Below are positions 7,980 to 16,263 of a DNA stretch of 64,000 bases, piece by piece. Position 1 is the first letter of the stretch; each line of letters opens with the position of its first letter. A program made the position numbers and the translations under genes. Origin of the DNA: Rhizobium sp. 18065 (GTDB lineage Bacteria > Pseudomonadota > Alphaproteobacteria > Rhizobiales > Rhizobiaceae); the NCBI RefSeq assembly GCF_902706095.1, contig NZ_CACSJP010000012.1, positions 80,998-144,997 on the forward strand, written 5' to 3'. Under the pieces are notes generated by a model. That model was given only the letters and a program-made list of their open reading frames with translations. It was not told the origin of the DNA and did no database searches.

Positions 7980-8675
7980 ATGGGATCAAATGATTTTGTT
8001 ACATTGTTCTTCCTTGTGGCGGCGGTGCTGATATTTTTCCAGCTGCGAAGCGTCCTTGGACGCCGGACCGGGCATGAAAAGCCGCCGCTTGATCCTTTGG
8101 CGCAACGCGACCAGTCGAAAGATCCGGCCGACGACAGCAAGGTTGTAACCCTGCCACGCCGTGAAGAGGGCAATGGCGAGGATCGTTTTGCTGCAATTGA
8201 CGCTTTCGCCAAGCCTGGCACACCGCTGAACGATCAGTTGCGTGAACTGACCCGGCACGATTCCGCTTTCAATCCGAAGGAATTTCTCAACGGCGCCAAG
8301 ATGGCTTACGAGATGGTCGTCATGGCCTATGCCGATGGCGACCGGAAGACCTTGAAAACCCTTCTGTCGCGGGATGTCCTCGAAGGCTTCGAAAGCGCCA
8401 TTGCGGATCGCGAAAGCCGCGGCGAAGTGATCAAGTCAACATTCGTCGGCATTGAAAAAGCGGAAATCACCCAGGCATCCGTTCGTGACAGCGAGGAGCA
8501 GGTAACCGTTCGTATTGCCAGCCAACTGATTACGGCCACCTACGACAAGGCTGGTGCCCTGATCGATGGCGATGCGGAAGCCGTTTCTGAGGTCAACGAC
8601 GTCTGGACCTTCGCACGCGACATTCGTTCGCGTGATCCGAACTGGAAGCTGATCGCGACCGAAGCAGAACAATGA
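7980..8675 (+). CDS. Tim44-domain membrane-anchored protein (TimA-like)
   Basis: Alphaproteobacterial Tim44-like proteins are relatives of the mitochondrial import motor subunit and are thought to act at the inner membrane; their bacterial role is poorly known. The 231-residue product has one N-terminal transmembrane helix (about 5-23, DFVTLFFLVAAVLIFF), a charged linker, then a Tim44 domain (about 90-231) with GAKMAYEMVVMAYADGD and a final VWTFARDIRSRDPNWKLIATE, typical of the family. Its stop overlaps the mltA start as ATGA. The coupling to mltA suggests an envelope-related role. Confidence 0.88.
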   Translation: MGSNDFVTLFFLVAAVLIFFQLRSVLGRRTGHEKPPLDPLAQRDQSKDPADDSKVVTLPRREEGNGEDRFAAIDAFAKPGTPLNDQLRELTRHDSAFNPKEFLNGAKMAYEMVVMAYADGDRKTLKTLLSRDVLEGFESAIADRESRGEVIKSTFVGIEKAEITQASVRDSEEQVTVRIASQLITATYDKAGALIDGDAEAVSEVNDVWTFARDIRSRDPNWKLIATEAEQ

Positions 8676-9790
8676 CTGAAGGCCGTGTCGATTTTCGGCT
8701 GAAGCCGGTGCGCTTCGAAGATCTTCCGGGCTGGGAGAAGGACGACCCTTCGGCACTCTTTCCGGCGATGCAGGCATGCCGGACATATATCACGGACGTT
8801 AAACCCTATCGCACCGGGTCGCTTGGCTTGAACGCCAGCGACCTTTTGCCGTTGTTCGAAGAGGCAAAGCAGGTCGATCCAAGCGACGACGCCTCAGCGC
8901 GCGCCTTTTTTGACGAGCGCTGTCAGCCCTTTCGTATCGAATTGCTCGATGGCTCATCCGGTCGTGTGACTGCATTCTACGAGCCCGAGGTGCCGGTATC
9001 GAGCCGCCCGGACGATGAGTACCGATTTCCATTCTACCGCCGTCCGTCAGACCTGATCGATCTGGATGACAACAATCGGCCAGCCTCCATCGATCCATCC
9101 TATGTCTTTGCACATCAGGCTGGCGGCGTGATTTCGCATTATCCGGATCGACGAGCGATCGACGAGGGTTATCTGGACGGGCGCGATCTGGAGATTGCCT
9201 GGGCCAAATCAAAGGTCGATGTCTTCTTCGCCCATGTCCAGGGAGCAGCCCGTCTGCGCTATCCGGATGGAAACATCAAACGCATAACCTATGCCGGCAA
9301 GGCGGGGCATGTGTTTTCCGGCATTGGCAGACTTTTGATCGATCTCGGGGAAATCCCGGACGCTGAAATATCGATGCAGTCGATCCGTGCCTGGCTGGCC
9401 GCGCATCCGAAGCGTGTTGACGAAATCCTCTGGCACAATCGCTCCTACATCTTCTTCCGCGAAGCCGAAGTCGATGATCTGTGCCAGGGACCAATTGCCG
9501 CCGCCAAAGTGCCGCTGGTGGCAGGTCGCTCGCTGGCAGTGGATCGCTTGATCCACACTTTCGGATTTCCATTCTTCATTCATGCCGAAACACTGACCAG
9601 CCTCGATCACGGTGCGCCATTCGCCCGGCTGATGCTGGCGCTCGATACCGGATCGGCGATCCTCGGTTCTGCCCGTGGCGATATTTTCACCGGCTCGGGT
9701 GACGAGGCCGGAGAATTGGCCGGTGCCGTGCGCGATGCGGCAGACTTCTATATATTGATCCCGAAGCAGGCAGCAGCGAGGTTTGTCTGA
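8672..9790 (+). CDS. mltA: Membrane-bound lytic murein transglycosylase A family protein
   Basis: MltA cleaves peptidoglycan glycan strands to 1,6-anhydro-muropeptides. The 372-residue protein contains the MltA barrel region (FYEPEVPVSSRPD, ITYAGKAGH) and the C-terminal 3D domain with LALDTGSAILGSARGDIFTGSG, which holds the catalytic Asp. No signal peptide or lipobox is visible with the only plausible start, which overlaps timA; the N-terminus is hydrophilic. Export is therefore unexplained, or the real start differs. The next gene follows without a gap. Confidence 0.9.
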   Translation: MTEGRVDFRLKPVRFEDLPGWEKDDPSALFPAMQACRTYITDVKPYRTGSLGLNASDLLPLFEEAKQVDPSDDASARAFFDERCQPFRIELLDGSSGRVTAFYEPEVPVSSRPDDEYRFPFYRRPSDLIDLDDNNRPASIDPSYVFAHQAGGVISHYPDRRAIDEGYLDGRDLEIAWAKSKVDVFFAHVQGAARLRYPDGNIKRITYAGKAGHVFSGIGRLLIDLGEIPDAEISMQSIRAWLAAHPKRVDEILWHNRSYIFFREAEVDDLCQGPIAAAKVPLVAGRSLAVDRLIHTFGFPFFIHAETLTSLDHGAPFARLMLALDTGSAILGSARGDIFTGSGDEAGELAGAVRDAADFYILIPKQAAARFV

Positions 9791-10357
9791 GTGTCAGGCG
9801 GGTCAAAATTCAATCCGGAAGATCGCATTCTCTGGGGCAAGGTGGCCCGCTCGACGCGCGCGATGCCTGGCCGACTGGAAGATCTGCTGGAATTTGAAAA
9901 GCAATTCCAGGTCGAAGCAGAAGCGGAACATACCGTACCGACCAAGGCTGCCCTCGCTTTGCCCGCAAGCGTCGAAAACAGCCAGGTTGCTGGCCCGCGC
10001 AAACCATCTGGAACCCATCACCCGCTAGAACGACCGGTCAAGCGCAAGCTGTCGCGCGGCCATCTGGCTCTGGAAGCACGCATCGATCTGCATGGCCTGA
10101 TCCAGAGCGAAGCGCATGGCATGCTGTTCGATTTCCTTCACCGCGCCCATGAACGCGGTTTGCGTCATGTGCTGGTCATCACCGGCAAGGGCAGTTCACT
10201 CGGCAGCGAAGGCGCGTTGAAACGAGCGGTGCCGATTTGGTTTTCCATGCCGGAATTTCGCTTTCTGATTTCGTCCTACGAGCCCGCCGCCCGTCAGCAC
10301 GGCGGGGAGGGCGCTCTCTATGTTCGTCTTTCGCGCCATGGAGTGGATCGTCGATGA
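9791..10357 (+). CDS. Smr-domain protein
   Basis: Smr domains are small endonuclease or nucleic-acid-binding modules first seen at the C-terminus of MutS2. The 188-residue protein has an N-terminal charged, low-complexity half and a C-terminal Smr domain (about 95-185) with the signature DLHGLIQSEAH and VLVITGKGSSLGSEGALK. It starts with GTG directly after the mltA stop and overlaps the next gene by ATGA, so it is translated from the mltA operon. The substrate is unknown; a role in RNA or DNA quality control is inferred from the domain only. Confidence 0.85.
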   Translation: MSGGSKFNPEDRILWGKVARSTRAMPGRLEDLLEFEKQFQVEAEAEHTVPTKAALALPASVENSQVAGPRKPSGTHHPLERPVKRKLSRGHLALEARIDLHGLIQSEAHGMLFDFLHRAHERGLRHVLVITGKGSSLGSEGALKRAVPIWFSMPEFRFLISSYEPAARQHGGEGALYVRLSRHGVDRR

Positions 10358-10719
10358 CCCCCTTCGGCAATGCGCTGCGCGAACTGCGGGAACGCAAGGG
10401 CGTTTCGCAAAAGCAGATGGCGGCGGCGATCGGTGTCTCGCCGGCCTATCTGTCGGCGCTGGAACACGGAAAGCGTGGCCTGCCGAATTTCGACTTCCTC
10501 CAGCGCGTCGCCGGTTATTTCAACATCATCTGGGACGAGGCCGACGAACTGTTTGCGACCGCACGGCAGTCTGATCCGCGTGTCGTTCTCGACACGGCCG
10601 GCATGGCGCCTGACTACACCGTCTTTGCCAATGACCTTGCGCGCCTGATTCGCCAGTTGCCGCCGGATGTGCTAAGGCAATTGCAGGACGTCCTTGATGC
10701 TGCCAAAAATCGGATGTGA
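10354..10719 (+). CDS. XRE-family helix-turn-helix regulator
   Basis: This 121-residue protein starts MTPFGNALRELRERKGVSQ and has a classic XRE/Cro-C1 helix-turn-helix (about 6-60, with QKQMAAAIGVSPAYLSALEHGKRG). The C-terminal half is helical and resembles no domain I can name. The start ATG overlaps the smr stop. It is the last gene of the timA operon; a role as autoregulator of that operon is possible, but no operator was identified. Confidence 0.85.
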   Translation: MTPFGNALRELRERKGVSQKQMAAAIGVSPAYLSALEHGKRGLPNFDFLQRVAGYFNIIWDEADELFATARQSDPRVVLDTAGMAPDYTVFANDLARLIRQLPPDVLRQLQDVLDAAKNRM

Positions 10720-10764
10720 AAGGCGTAAATCCCGCGATATCCACGGGAAACAATGCTCGCGCCT

Positions 10765-10792
10765 TTGGAACTGATATCAAAACCCCTATAGT
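10765..10792 (+). promoter_or_regulatory. Predicted gyrB promoter
   Basis: TTGGAA and TATAGT are separated by 16 bp, placing the transcript start near 10799 and leaving a leader of about 60 bases before the gyrB ATG. Confidence 0.5.
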
Positions 10793-10809
10793 CGAGCCGC
10801 TTGAAGCTG

Positions 10810-10823
10810 CTGATTCGAATCAG
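10810..10823. promoter_or_regulatory. Palindrome with two abutting GANTC (CcrM) sites in the gyrB leader
   Basis: CTGATTCGAATCAG is a perfect 14-bp palindrome containing GATTC (10812-10816) and GAATC (10817-10821). GANTC is the CcrM methylation target, and GcrA activates promoters with methylated GANTC in alphaproteobacteria. Confidence 0.55.
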
Positions 10824-10859
10824 GCAGACCCTTTGAGAATTGACTGGAAAGATTGCTGA

Positions 10860-13295
10860 ATGACCGACTTGCCGATCACGGAAAATGATGGACCGGCCGA
10901 ATATGGTGCCGACTCGATCAAGGTGCTCAAGGGACTGGATGCAGTCCGCAAGCGGCCGGGCATGTATATCGGTGATACGGACGATGGTTCAGGTCTACAC
11001 CACATGGTCTACGAAGTCGTCGACAACGCGATCGACGAAGCCTTGGCCGGACATGCCGACATCGTCACGGTCACATTGAACGCAGACGGCTCGGTCACCG
11101 TGACAGATAACGGTCGTGGCATTCCGACGGATATCCATACCGGCGAGGGTGTGTCTGCTGCCGAGGTCATCATGACCCAGCTGCATGCCGGCGGCAAGTT
11201 CGACCAGAATTCCTACAAGGTTTCGGGTGGTCTGCACGGCGTAGGCGTTTCGGTCGTGAATGCGCTGTCGGTCAAGCTGAACCTCAAGATCCGTCGTGTC
11301 GGCAAGGTCCACGAGATCAGCTTTACCCATGGCGTGGCCGACGCGCCGCTACGCGTCATCGGCGACTACGAAGGCCGCTCCGGCACGGAAGTCACCTTCC
11401 TGCCAAGCCCGGACACCTTCACCAACATCGAATTCGACTACAACACGCTGGAGCATCGCCTGCGCGAGCTGGCCTTCCTCAATTCCGGCGTCCGTATTCT
11501 GCTGACCGACAAGCGTCGCTCGGATATCCGCCAGGAAGAAATGGTCTATGACGGCGGTCTCGAAGCATTCGTTGTCTATCTCGACCGTGCGAAGAAGCCA
11601 CTGGTGCAAAAGCCGGTGGCCATCCGCGGCGAAAAGGACGGTATCACGGTCGAAGTGGCCATGTGGTGGAACGACAGCTACCACGAGAACGTGCTCTGCT
11701 TCACCAACAACATTCCCCAGCGCGACGGCGGCACCCACATGGCGGGTTTCCGCGCGGCGCTCACCCGTCAGGTAACGTCCTACGGTGAAAGCTCGGGTAT
11801 CACCAAGCGCGAAAAGGTCACGCTCCAGGGCGAAGACTGCCGCGAAGGCCTGACTGCTGTCCTCTCGGTCAAGGTGCCGGATCCGAAATTCTCCTCGCAG
11901 ACAAAGGACAAGCTTGTTTCGTCCGAAGTTCGCCCGGTGGTCGAAAGCCTGGTGAATGAGGCGCTCAGCACATGGTTCGAAGAGCATCCGAGCGAAGCCA
12001 AGATCCTCGTCGGAAAGGTCGTTGAAGCTGCTGCCGCGCGCGAAGCTGCGCGCAAGGCGCGTGAACTGACCCGCCGCAAAGGCGCTCTCGACATCGCCTC
12101 GTTGCCCGGCAAGCTCGCCGATTGCTCCGAGCGCGATCCGGCCAAGTCCGAACTCTTCCTCGTCGAGGGTGACTCGGCTGGTGGCTCGGCAAAGCAGGGC
12201 CGGTCTCGCGAAAGCCAGGCGATCCTGCCGCTGCGCGGTAAGATCCTGAACGTCGAACGCGCACGTTTCGACAAGATGCTGTCGAGCCAGGAAATCGGCA
12301 CGCTGATCACGGCGCTCGGAACGTCGATCGGTAAGGATGAGTTCAACGCCGACAAGCTGCGTTACCACAAGATCATCATCATGACCGATGCTGACGTGGA
12401 CGGTGCGCATATCAGAACGCTGCTTCTGACCTTCTTCTTCCGCCAGATGCCGGAACTGATCGAGCGCGGCCATCTCTACATCGCCCAGCCGCCGCTCTAT
12501 AAGGTGTCGCGCGGCAAGTCGGTCCAGTATCTCAAGGACGAGAAGGCACTCGAAGAGTACCTGATCACCATGGGTATCGAGGAAGCGACCCTGACGCTTG
12601 CCAATGGTGAAGTTCGCGCCGGTCAGGATCTGCGCGATGTCATCCAGGATGCCCTTCGCCTGCGTTCTCTCGTTGAAGGTCTGCATTCGCGCTACAATCG
12701 CAATGTCATCGAGCAGGCGGCAATTGCCGGTGCACTCAATCCCGAACTCACCGACAACCGCGCCCGCGCCGAGGCAACCGCTGCGGAAGTCGCGCGCCGC
12801 CTCGACATGATCGCCGAGGAAACCGAGCGCGGCTGGCAAGGCTTTGTCACTGACGAGGGTGGCCTGCGGTTTGAGCGCATGGTGCGCGGTGTGAAAGAAA
12901 CGGCAGCCGTCGATGTTGCGCTGATCGGTTCGTCCGATGCCCGCCATATCGATCAGTTGACGCCGCGTCTGCATGATATCTATTCCGAGCCGCCGGTTCT
13001 GGCGCGCAAGGATGGCAAGACCGACATGTCTGGCCCGCGAGCCTTGCTCGACCATATCTTTGCTGCCGGCCGCAAGGGTCTTTCCATGCAGCGCTACAAG
13101 GGCCTTGGCGAGATGAATGCCGAGCAGTTGTGGGAAACGACGCTCGATCCGAACGTTCGTTCGCTGCTCCAGGTCCGTGTCAATGACGCGACAGATGCCG
13201 ATAGCCTGTTCGCACGATTGATGGGCGACGAAGTTGAGCCACGGCGTGATTTCATCCAGGAAAACGCTCTGAACGTTGCCAATCTCGACATCTGA
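10860..13295 (+). CDS. gyrB: DNA gyrase subunit B
   Basis: GyrB is the ATPase subunit of the enzyme that introduces negative supercoils. The 811-residue product has the GHKL ATPase motifs EVVDNAIDEALAGHAD and GGLHGVGVSVVNALS, the transducer domain, the Toprim domain (EGDSAGGSAKQGRSRESQA and DADVDGAHIRTLLLTFFFR) and the C-terminal QRYKGLGEMNAEQLWETTLDP. Length is normal for alphaproteobacteria. It is a single-gene transcript with its own promoter and a very strong terminator. It lies 8 kb from the predicted origin, and the GANTC pair in its leader suggests cell-cycle-linked expression. Confidence 0.98.
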   Translation: MTDLPITENDGPAEYGADSIKVLKGLDAVRKRPGMYIGDTDDGSGLHHMVYEVVDNAIDEALAGHADIVTVTLNADGSVTVTDNGRGIPTDIHTGEGVSAAEVIMTQLHAGGKFDQNSYKVSGGLHGVGVSVVNALSVKLNLKIRRVGKVHEISFTHGVADAPLRVIGDYEGRSGTEVTFLPSPDTFTNIEFDYNTLEHRLRELAFLNSGVRILLTDKRRSDIRQEEMVYDGGLEAFVVYLDRAKKPLVQKPVAIRGEKDGITVEVAMWWNDSYHENVLCFTNNIPQRDGGTHMAGFRAALTRQVTSYGESSGITKREKVTLQGEDCREGLTAVLSVKVPDPKFSSQTKDKLVSSEVRPVVESLVNEALSTWFEEHPSEAKILVGKVVEAAAAREAARKARELTRRKGALDIASLPGKLADCSERDPAKSELFLVEGDSAGGSAKQGRSRESQAILPLRGKILNVERARFDKMLSSQEIGTLITALGTSIGKDEFNADKLRYHKIIIMTDADVDGAHIRTLLLTFFFRQMPELIERGHLYIAQPPLYKVSRGKSVQYLKDEKALEEYLITMGIEEATLTLANGEVRAGQDLRDVIQDALRLRSLVEGLHSRYNRNVIEQAAIAGALNPELTDNRARAEATAAEVARRLDMIAEETERGWQGFVTDEGGLRFERMVRGVKETAAVDVALIGSSDARHIDQLTPRLHDIYSEPPVLARKDGKTDMSGPRALLDHIFAAGRKGLSMQRYKGLGEMNAEQLWETTLDPNVRSLLQVRVNDATDADSLFARLMGDEVEPRRDFIQENALNVANLDI

Positions 13296-13311
13296 TCTGG
13301 TCGGCAATCAT

Positions 13312-13355
13312 CAAACAAAATGGCCACATTCCCGGGAATGTGGCCATTTTGTTTG
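13312..13355. terminator. 44-bp perfectly palindromic terminator after gyrB
   Basis: A fully palindromic 44-bp sequence centred on CCCGGG (13331-13336). The outer arms are CAAACAAAATGG and CCATTTTGTTTG. It ends gyrB and is symmetrical, so it also stops transcripts of the minus-strand nitroreductase gene. Confidence 0.85.
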
Positions 13356-13361
13356 TCCGCA

Positions 13362-13402
13362 GTTTTCACGTGAATCATAGTTAACGTGATTCACGTGAAA
13401 CT
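13362..13402. other. parS: Inverted pair of parS-like sites
   Basis: Two ParB-target-like 16-mers face each other. 13387-13402 reads TGATTCACGTGAAACT (14 of 16 to TGTTTCACGTGAAACA). The complement of 13362-13377 reads TGATTCACGTGAAAAC (13 of 16). Both share TGATTCACGTGAAA with the site at 4580. They lie in the gyrB-nitroreductase gap, about 10 kb from the predicted origin. Confidence 0.6.
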
Positions 13403-13420
13403 CTTAATCTCGACATGCTG

Positions 13421-14011
13421 TCAGAAGCCACCTTCGAACGCCACGTCGCTCAGCGGCTTGCGGTCGTTTGGCATTTCACGGGCACGCAGGCCTTCCGGCA
13501 GGACCGACTTGTCACCGGGCTTTCCGATCGCGATGGCGGCTTCGACATGGAAGCCGTCCGGAGCGCCGAGATCTGCCGCCGCCTTGTCGAAGTCGATGCC
13601 GGTCATGCCGTGGGCGAAATAACCTGACTTGACGGCTTGGAGCGCCAGAAGACCCCAGGCTGCGCCCGCATCGAAGCTGTGGCTCCGGAATGGCTTTGGC
13701 GCAGAGCCATCCGCCGGGCGGCTCAGCGTGTCGGAAAACACGATGACCAGTGCCGAGGCCGTCTTGGCCCAGCCCTGGTTGAACTCATTCAGGATGCCGA
13801 GCAACTTGTCGAATTCGGCAGTGCCCTTGAGGCCGTAGACAAAACGCCAGGGCTGGTAGTTGAACGCGGACGGTGCCCAATGGGCGGCATCGAGAATGGT
13901 CAGCAGATCCGCCTTCGGCATGATGCTGTCGTCGAAAGCGCGCGGAGACCAACGGTCGAGAAATACCGAATCAACTTTGTGCTCGGACTGACGGCTATTG
14001 CTGGTGGTCAT
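13421..14011 (-). CDS. Nitroreductase-family FMN oxidoreductase
   Basis: Members reduce nitro compounds, quinones or flavins with NAD(P)H and FMN. The 196-residue product starts MTTSNSRQSEHKVDSVFLDRW and has RWSPRAFDDS, LDAAHWAPSAFNYQPWRFVY (FMN-binding N-terminal half) and a C-terminal AAIAIGKPGDKSVLP. The start at 14011 follows a good AAGGA; an upstream ATG at 14080 adds unconserved sequence. It stands alone and is convergent with gyrB. The natural substrate cannot be told from the sequence. Confidence 0.88.
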   Translation of the reverse strand: MTTSNSRQSEHKVDSVFLDRWSPRAFDDSIMPKADLLTILDAAHWAPSAFNYQPWRFVYGLKGTAEFDKLLGILNEFNQGWAKTASALVIVFSDTLSRPADGSAPKPFRSHSFDAGAAWGLLALQAVKSGYFAHGMTGIDFDKAAADLGAPDGFHVEAAIAIGKPGDKSVLPEGLRAREMPNDRKPLSDVAFEGGF

Positions 14012-14228
14012 AGGGTTCCTTTGCAGTTTTGGCAGGCTTGCCCGCACAAGATGGCGCAATTGCCAAACCCTTGCCAGCACTTCCTTCGCTGTCGCACAAA
14101 TCCCTCAAGCGGACGCGGATAACGGTTAACCAGCGGATGTGATGGGAACTTTAAGTCTTTTCAGTCAGCTTATGTCTGAACGGGTATGCGCGTGCCTCAC
14201 ACTCCTTGGATGCTACGCATCAAAAGGC

Positions 14229-14243
14229 TTTTGCACTGCAAAA
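14229..14243. promoter_or_regulatory. 15-bp perfect palindrome upstream of phaZ (candidate PhaR operator)
   Basis: TTTTGCACTGCAAAA is symmetrical around its central base and lies 67 bp before the phaZ start. PhaR-type regulators of polyhydroxyalkanoate genes bind TGC/GCA-type repeats, so this is a plausible operator. The rest of the 298-bp gap (14012-14309) shows no gene. Confidence 0.4.
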
Positions 14244-14309
14244 ACTCTGTTAGTGTAGCATATCGAAATGGGCTTATATGCCCAACACGACCGGAAGGTG
14301 AGCCAAGCG

Positions 14310-15590
14310 ATGTTCTATCAGCTCTATGAACTCAACCATGCTGTTATGGCGCCGTTTCGCGCGACAGCGGATGCGATGAACCTGGCCTGGAAAAACCCTC
14401 TCAACCCTTGGTCACACACGGTCGTCGGCCGTAGCTTTTCGGCCGGCTTCGAAGTGTTTGAGCGCGTCACGCGCCGCTACGGAAAGCCGGCATTTGGTCT
14501 TCCGACAACGCCGATCAACGGTGAAGCAATTCCCGTTGAGGAAGAGGTGGTCTGGCGCAAGCCATTCTGCGACCTGATCCACTTCAAGCGCCATCTTCCG
14601 GCCGGCACGGATAAGGGCCCCCGTATTCTGATCGTTGCACCGATGTCCGGCCACTATGCCACGCTGTTGCGTGGTACGGTCGAGGCGTTGCTGCCGAGCG
14701 CCGACGTCTACATCACCGACTGGATCGATGCCCGTATGGTGCCGGTAACCGATGGTGACTTCGATCTGGATGACTATATCGACTACGTGATCGAGATACT
14801 CCATCATCTCGGCCCGGACACCAACGTGGTCGCCGTCTGTCAGCCGTCCGTTCCGGTCTTGGCTGCGGTCGCTGTTATGGAAGCTGATGGCGATACCTGC
14901 GCGCCGGCGTCGATGACGCTGATGGGTGGCCCGATCGACACACGCATCAATCCGACAGCCGTCAATCAGCTGGCGCAGAACAAGCCGATCGAATGGTTCC
15001 GCGACAATGTCATCATGCAGGTTCCGTGGCCGCAGCCGGGCGTCATGCGTTCCGTCTATCCTGGCTTCCTGCAGCTCTCGGGTTTCATGTCGATGAACCT
15101 GGATCGCCATATGATCGCGCACAAGGAATTCTACGGCCATCTGGTCAAGAATGATGGCGACTCCGCGGAGAAGCATCGCGACTTTTACGACGAATACCTG
15201 GCCGTGATGGATCTCACCGCCGAGTTTTATCTCCAGACCGTCGATACGGTCTTCATCAAGCATTCTCTGCCGAAGGGCGAGATGCTGCATCGTGGCAAGC
15301 CGGTCGACACCAAGGCGATCCGCAATGTCGCTCTGCTGACGGTTGAAGGCGAGAACGACGATATCTCCGGCGTTGGACAGACCAAGGCGGCGCAGACGAT
15401 CTGCAGCAGCATTCCGGATGAGATGCGAATGCATTACATGCAGCCGGATGTCGGTCACTACGGCGTATTCAATGGTTCGCGTTTCCGCAGGGAAATCGCC
15501 CCTCGCATCATCGCTTTCGCTGCCAAGCACAGCAAGGGCGTGAAGGCGACGCCGGTAAAGCGCGTTATCAAGGGCGGCAAGGCGAGCTAA
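14310..15590 (+). CDS. phaZ: Intracellular poly(3-hydroxybutyrate) depolymerase
   Basis: This enzyme mobilises stored PHB granules. The 426-residue protein starts MFYQLYELNHAVMAPFRATADA, the standard N-terminus of the intracellular PhaZ family, so I use the ATG at 14310 rather than one at 14268. The nucleophile motif reads VAVCQPSVPVLAA, with Cys in place of the usual lipase Ser, characteristic of PhaZa1-type depolymerases. The C-terminal GHYGVFNGSRFR holds the catalytic His. There is no signal peptide, consistent with cytoplasmic granules. It is monocistronic, with a palindromic operator candidate upstream and a hairpin terminator downstream. Confidence 0.93.
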   Translation: MFYQLYELNHAVMAPFRATADAMNLAWKNPLNPWSHTVVGRSFSAGFEVFERVTRRYGKPAFGLPTTPINGEAIPVEEEVVWRKPFCDLIHFKRHLPAGTDKGPRILIVAPMSGHYATLLRGTVEALLPSADVYITDWIDARMVPVTDGDFDLDDYIDYVIEILHHLGPDTNVVAVCQPSVPVLAAVAVMEADGDTCAPASMTLMGGPIDTRINPTAVNQLAQNKPIEWFRDNVIMQVPWPQPGVMRSVYPGFLQLSGFMSMNLDRHMIAHKEFYGHLVKNDGDSAEKHRDFYDEYLAVMDLTAEFYLQTVDTVFIKHSLPKGEMLHRGKPVDTKAIRNVALLTVEGENDDISGVGQTKAAQTICSSIPDEMRMHYMQPDVGHYGVFNGSRFRREIAPRIIAFAAKHSKGVKATPVKRVIKGGKAS

Positions 15591-15620
15591 AGCGCGAGCT
15601 ACTAGATCCGATTTACATTA

Positions 15621-15660
15621 GCGGATTCAGATGGTTATTCATTTGGATCCGCTTTTCTCT
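15621..15660 (+). terminator. Intrinsic terminator of phaZ
   Basis: GCGGATTCAGATG pairs with CATTTGGATCCGC (two G-U wobbles), followed by TTTTCTCTT. Confidence 0.65.
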
Positions 15661-15734
15661 TGAACGCCAGCCTGCCGTTTCCCACATCGATTCCATCGGT
15701 CGGCATCCTGCCCCCGATGAAACGAGGGTAATCG

Positions 15735-16172
15735 ATGATGAACCAGTCAGCATTGCTTCGACCGGATTGGACTCCGGCGACCGTCGTCCTGATGGTACTT
15801 GGATTCATGGTATTCTGGCCGCTCGGCCTTGCCATGCTTGCCTACATTCTGTTTGGCGACAAGTTCCAGACTTTCAAGCGTGAAGCCAACCGCAAGGCGG
15901 ACGACGCTTTTGCCTGGTGCCGCTCGAGCCGCTATCAGGGTTCGACTTCGGCCACCGGCAATGTCGCCTTCGACGATTGGCGCAAGGCAGAGCTCGATCG
16001 GCTTGATGAAGAGCGTCGCAGGCTCGACGAAATGCGCGCGGAGTTCGACGCTTATGGGCGTGAACTGCGTCGCGCCAAGGACCAGGAAGAATTCGATCGC
16101 TTCATGCGCGATCGCCAACAGGTGAAATCTGCCGATCAGGGGATTGCGCCGATGGGCAATTCCGGCAACTGA
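15735..16172 (+). CDS. DUF2852 family membrane protein
   Basis: A 145-residue protein of a family common in Rhizobiales with no known function. One transmembrane segment (about 14-36, ATVVLMVLGFMVFWPLGLAM) is followed by a strongly charged, probably coiled-coil region (about 70-125, with DEERRRLDEMRAEFDAYGRELRRAKDQEEFDRFM). It resembles a single-pass anchor with a cytoplasmic helical rod. It stands alone between phaZ and the YgjP-like gene and has its own terminator. Confidence 0.75.
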   Translation: MMNQSALLRPDWTPATVVLMVLGFMVFWPLGLAMLAYILFGDKFQTFKREANRKADDAFAWCRSSRYQGSTSATGNVAFDDWRKAELDRLDEERRRLDEMRAEFDAYGRELRRAKDQEEFDRFMRDRQQVKSADQGIAPMGNSGN

Positions 16173-16195
16173 CGGTGTGCTTGCGCGACCAAACG

Positions 16196-16224
16196 AGGCC
16201 GGCATCCTTGATGCCGGCCTTTTT
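16196..16224 (+). terminator. Intrinsic terminator after the DUF2852 gene
   Basis: AGGCCGGCATC, a three-base loop, then GATGCCGGCCT running into five T residues. Confidence 0.9.
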
Positions 16225-16263
16225 ATGCGTCATTTTCCCGTACGAATCGGCTAAAAGACATCG

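Noticed and set aside
11349..13307. 652-codon open frame antisense to gyrB
   Set aside because: It mirrors gyrB codon structure and has no recognisable domain; gyrB is unmistakable on the other strand.
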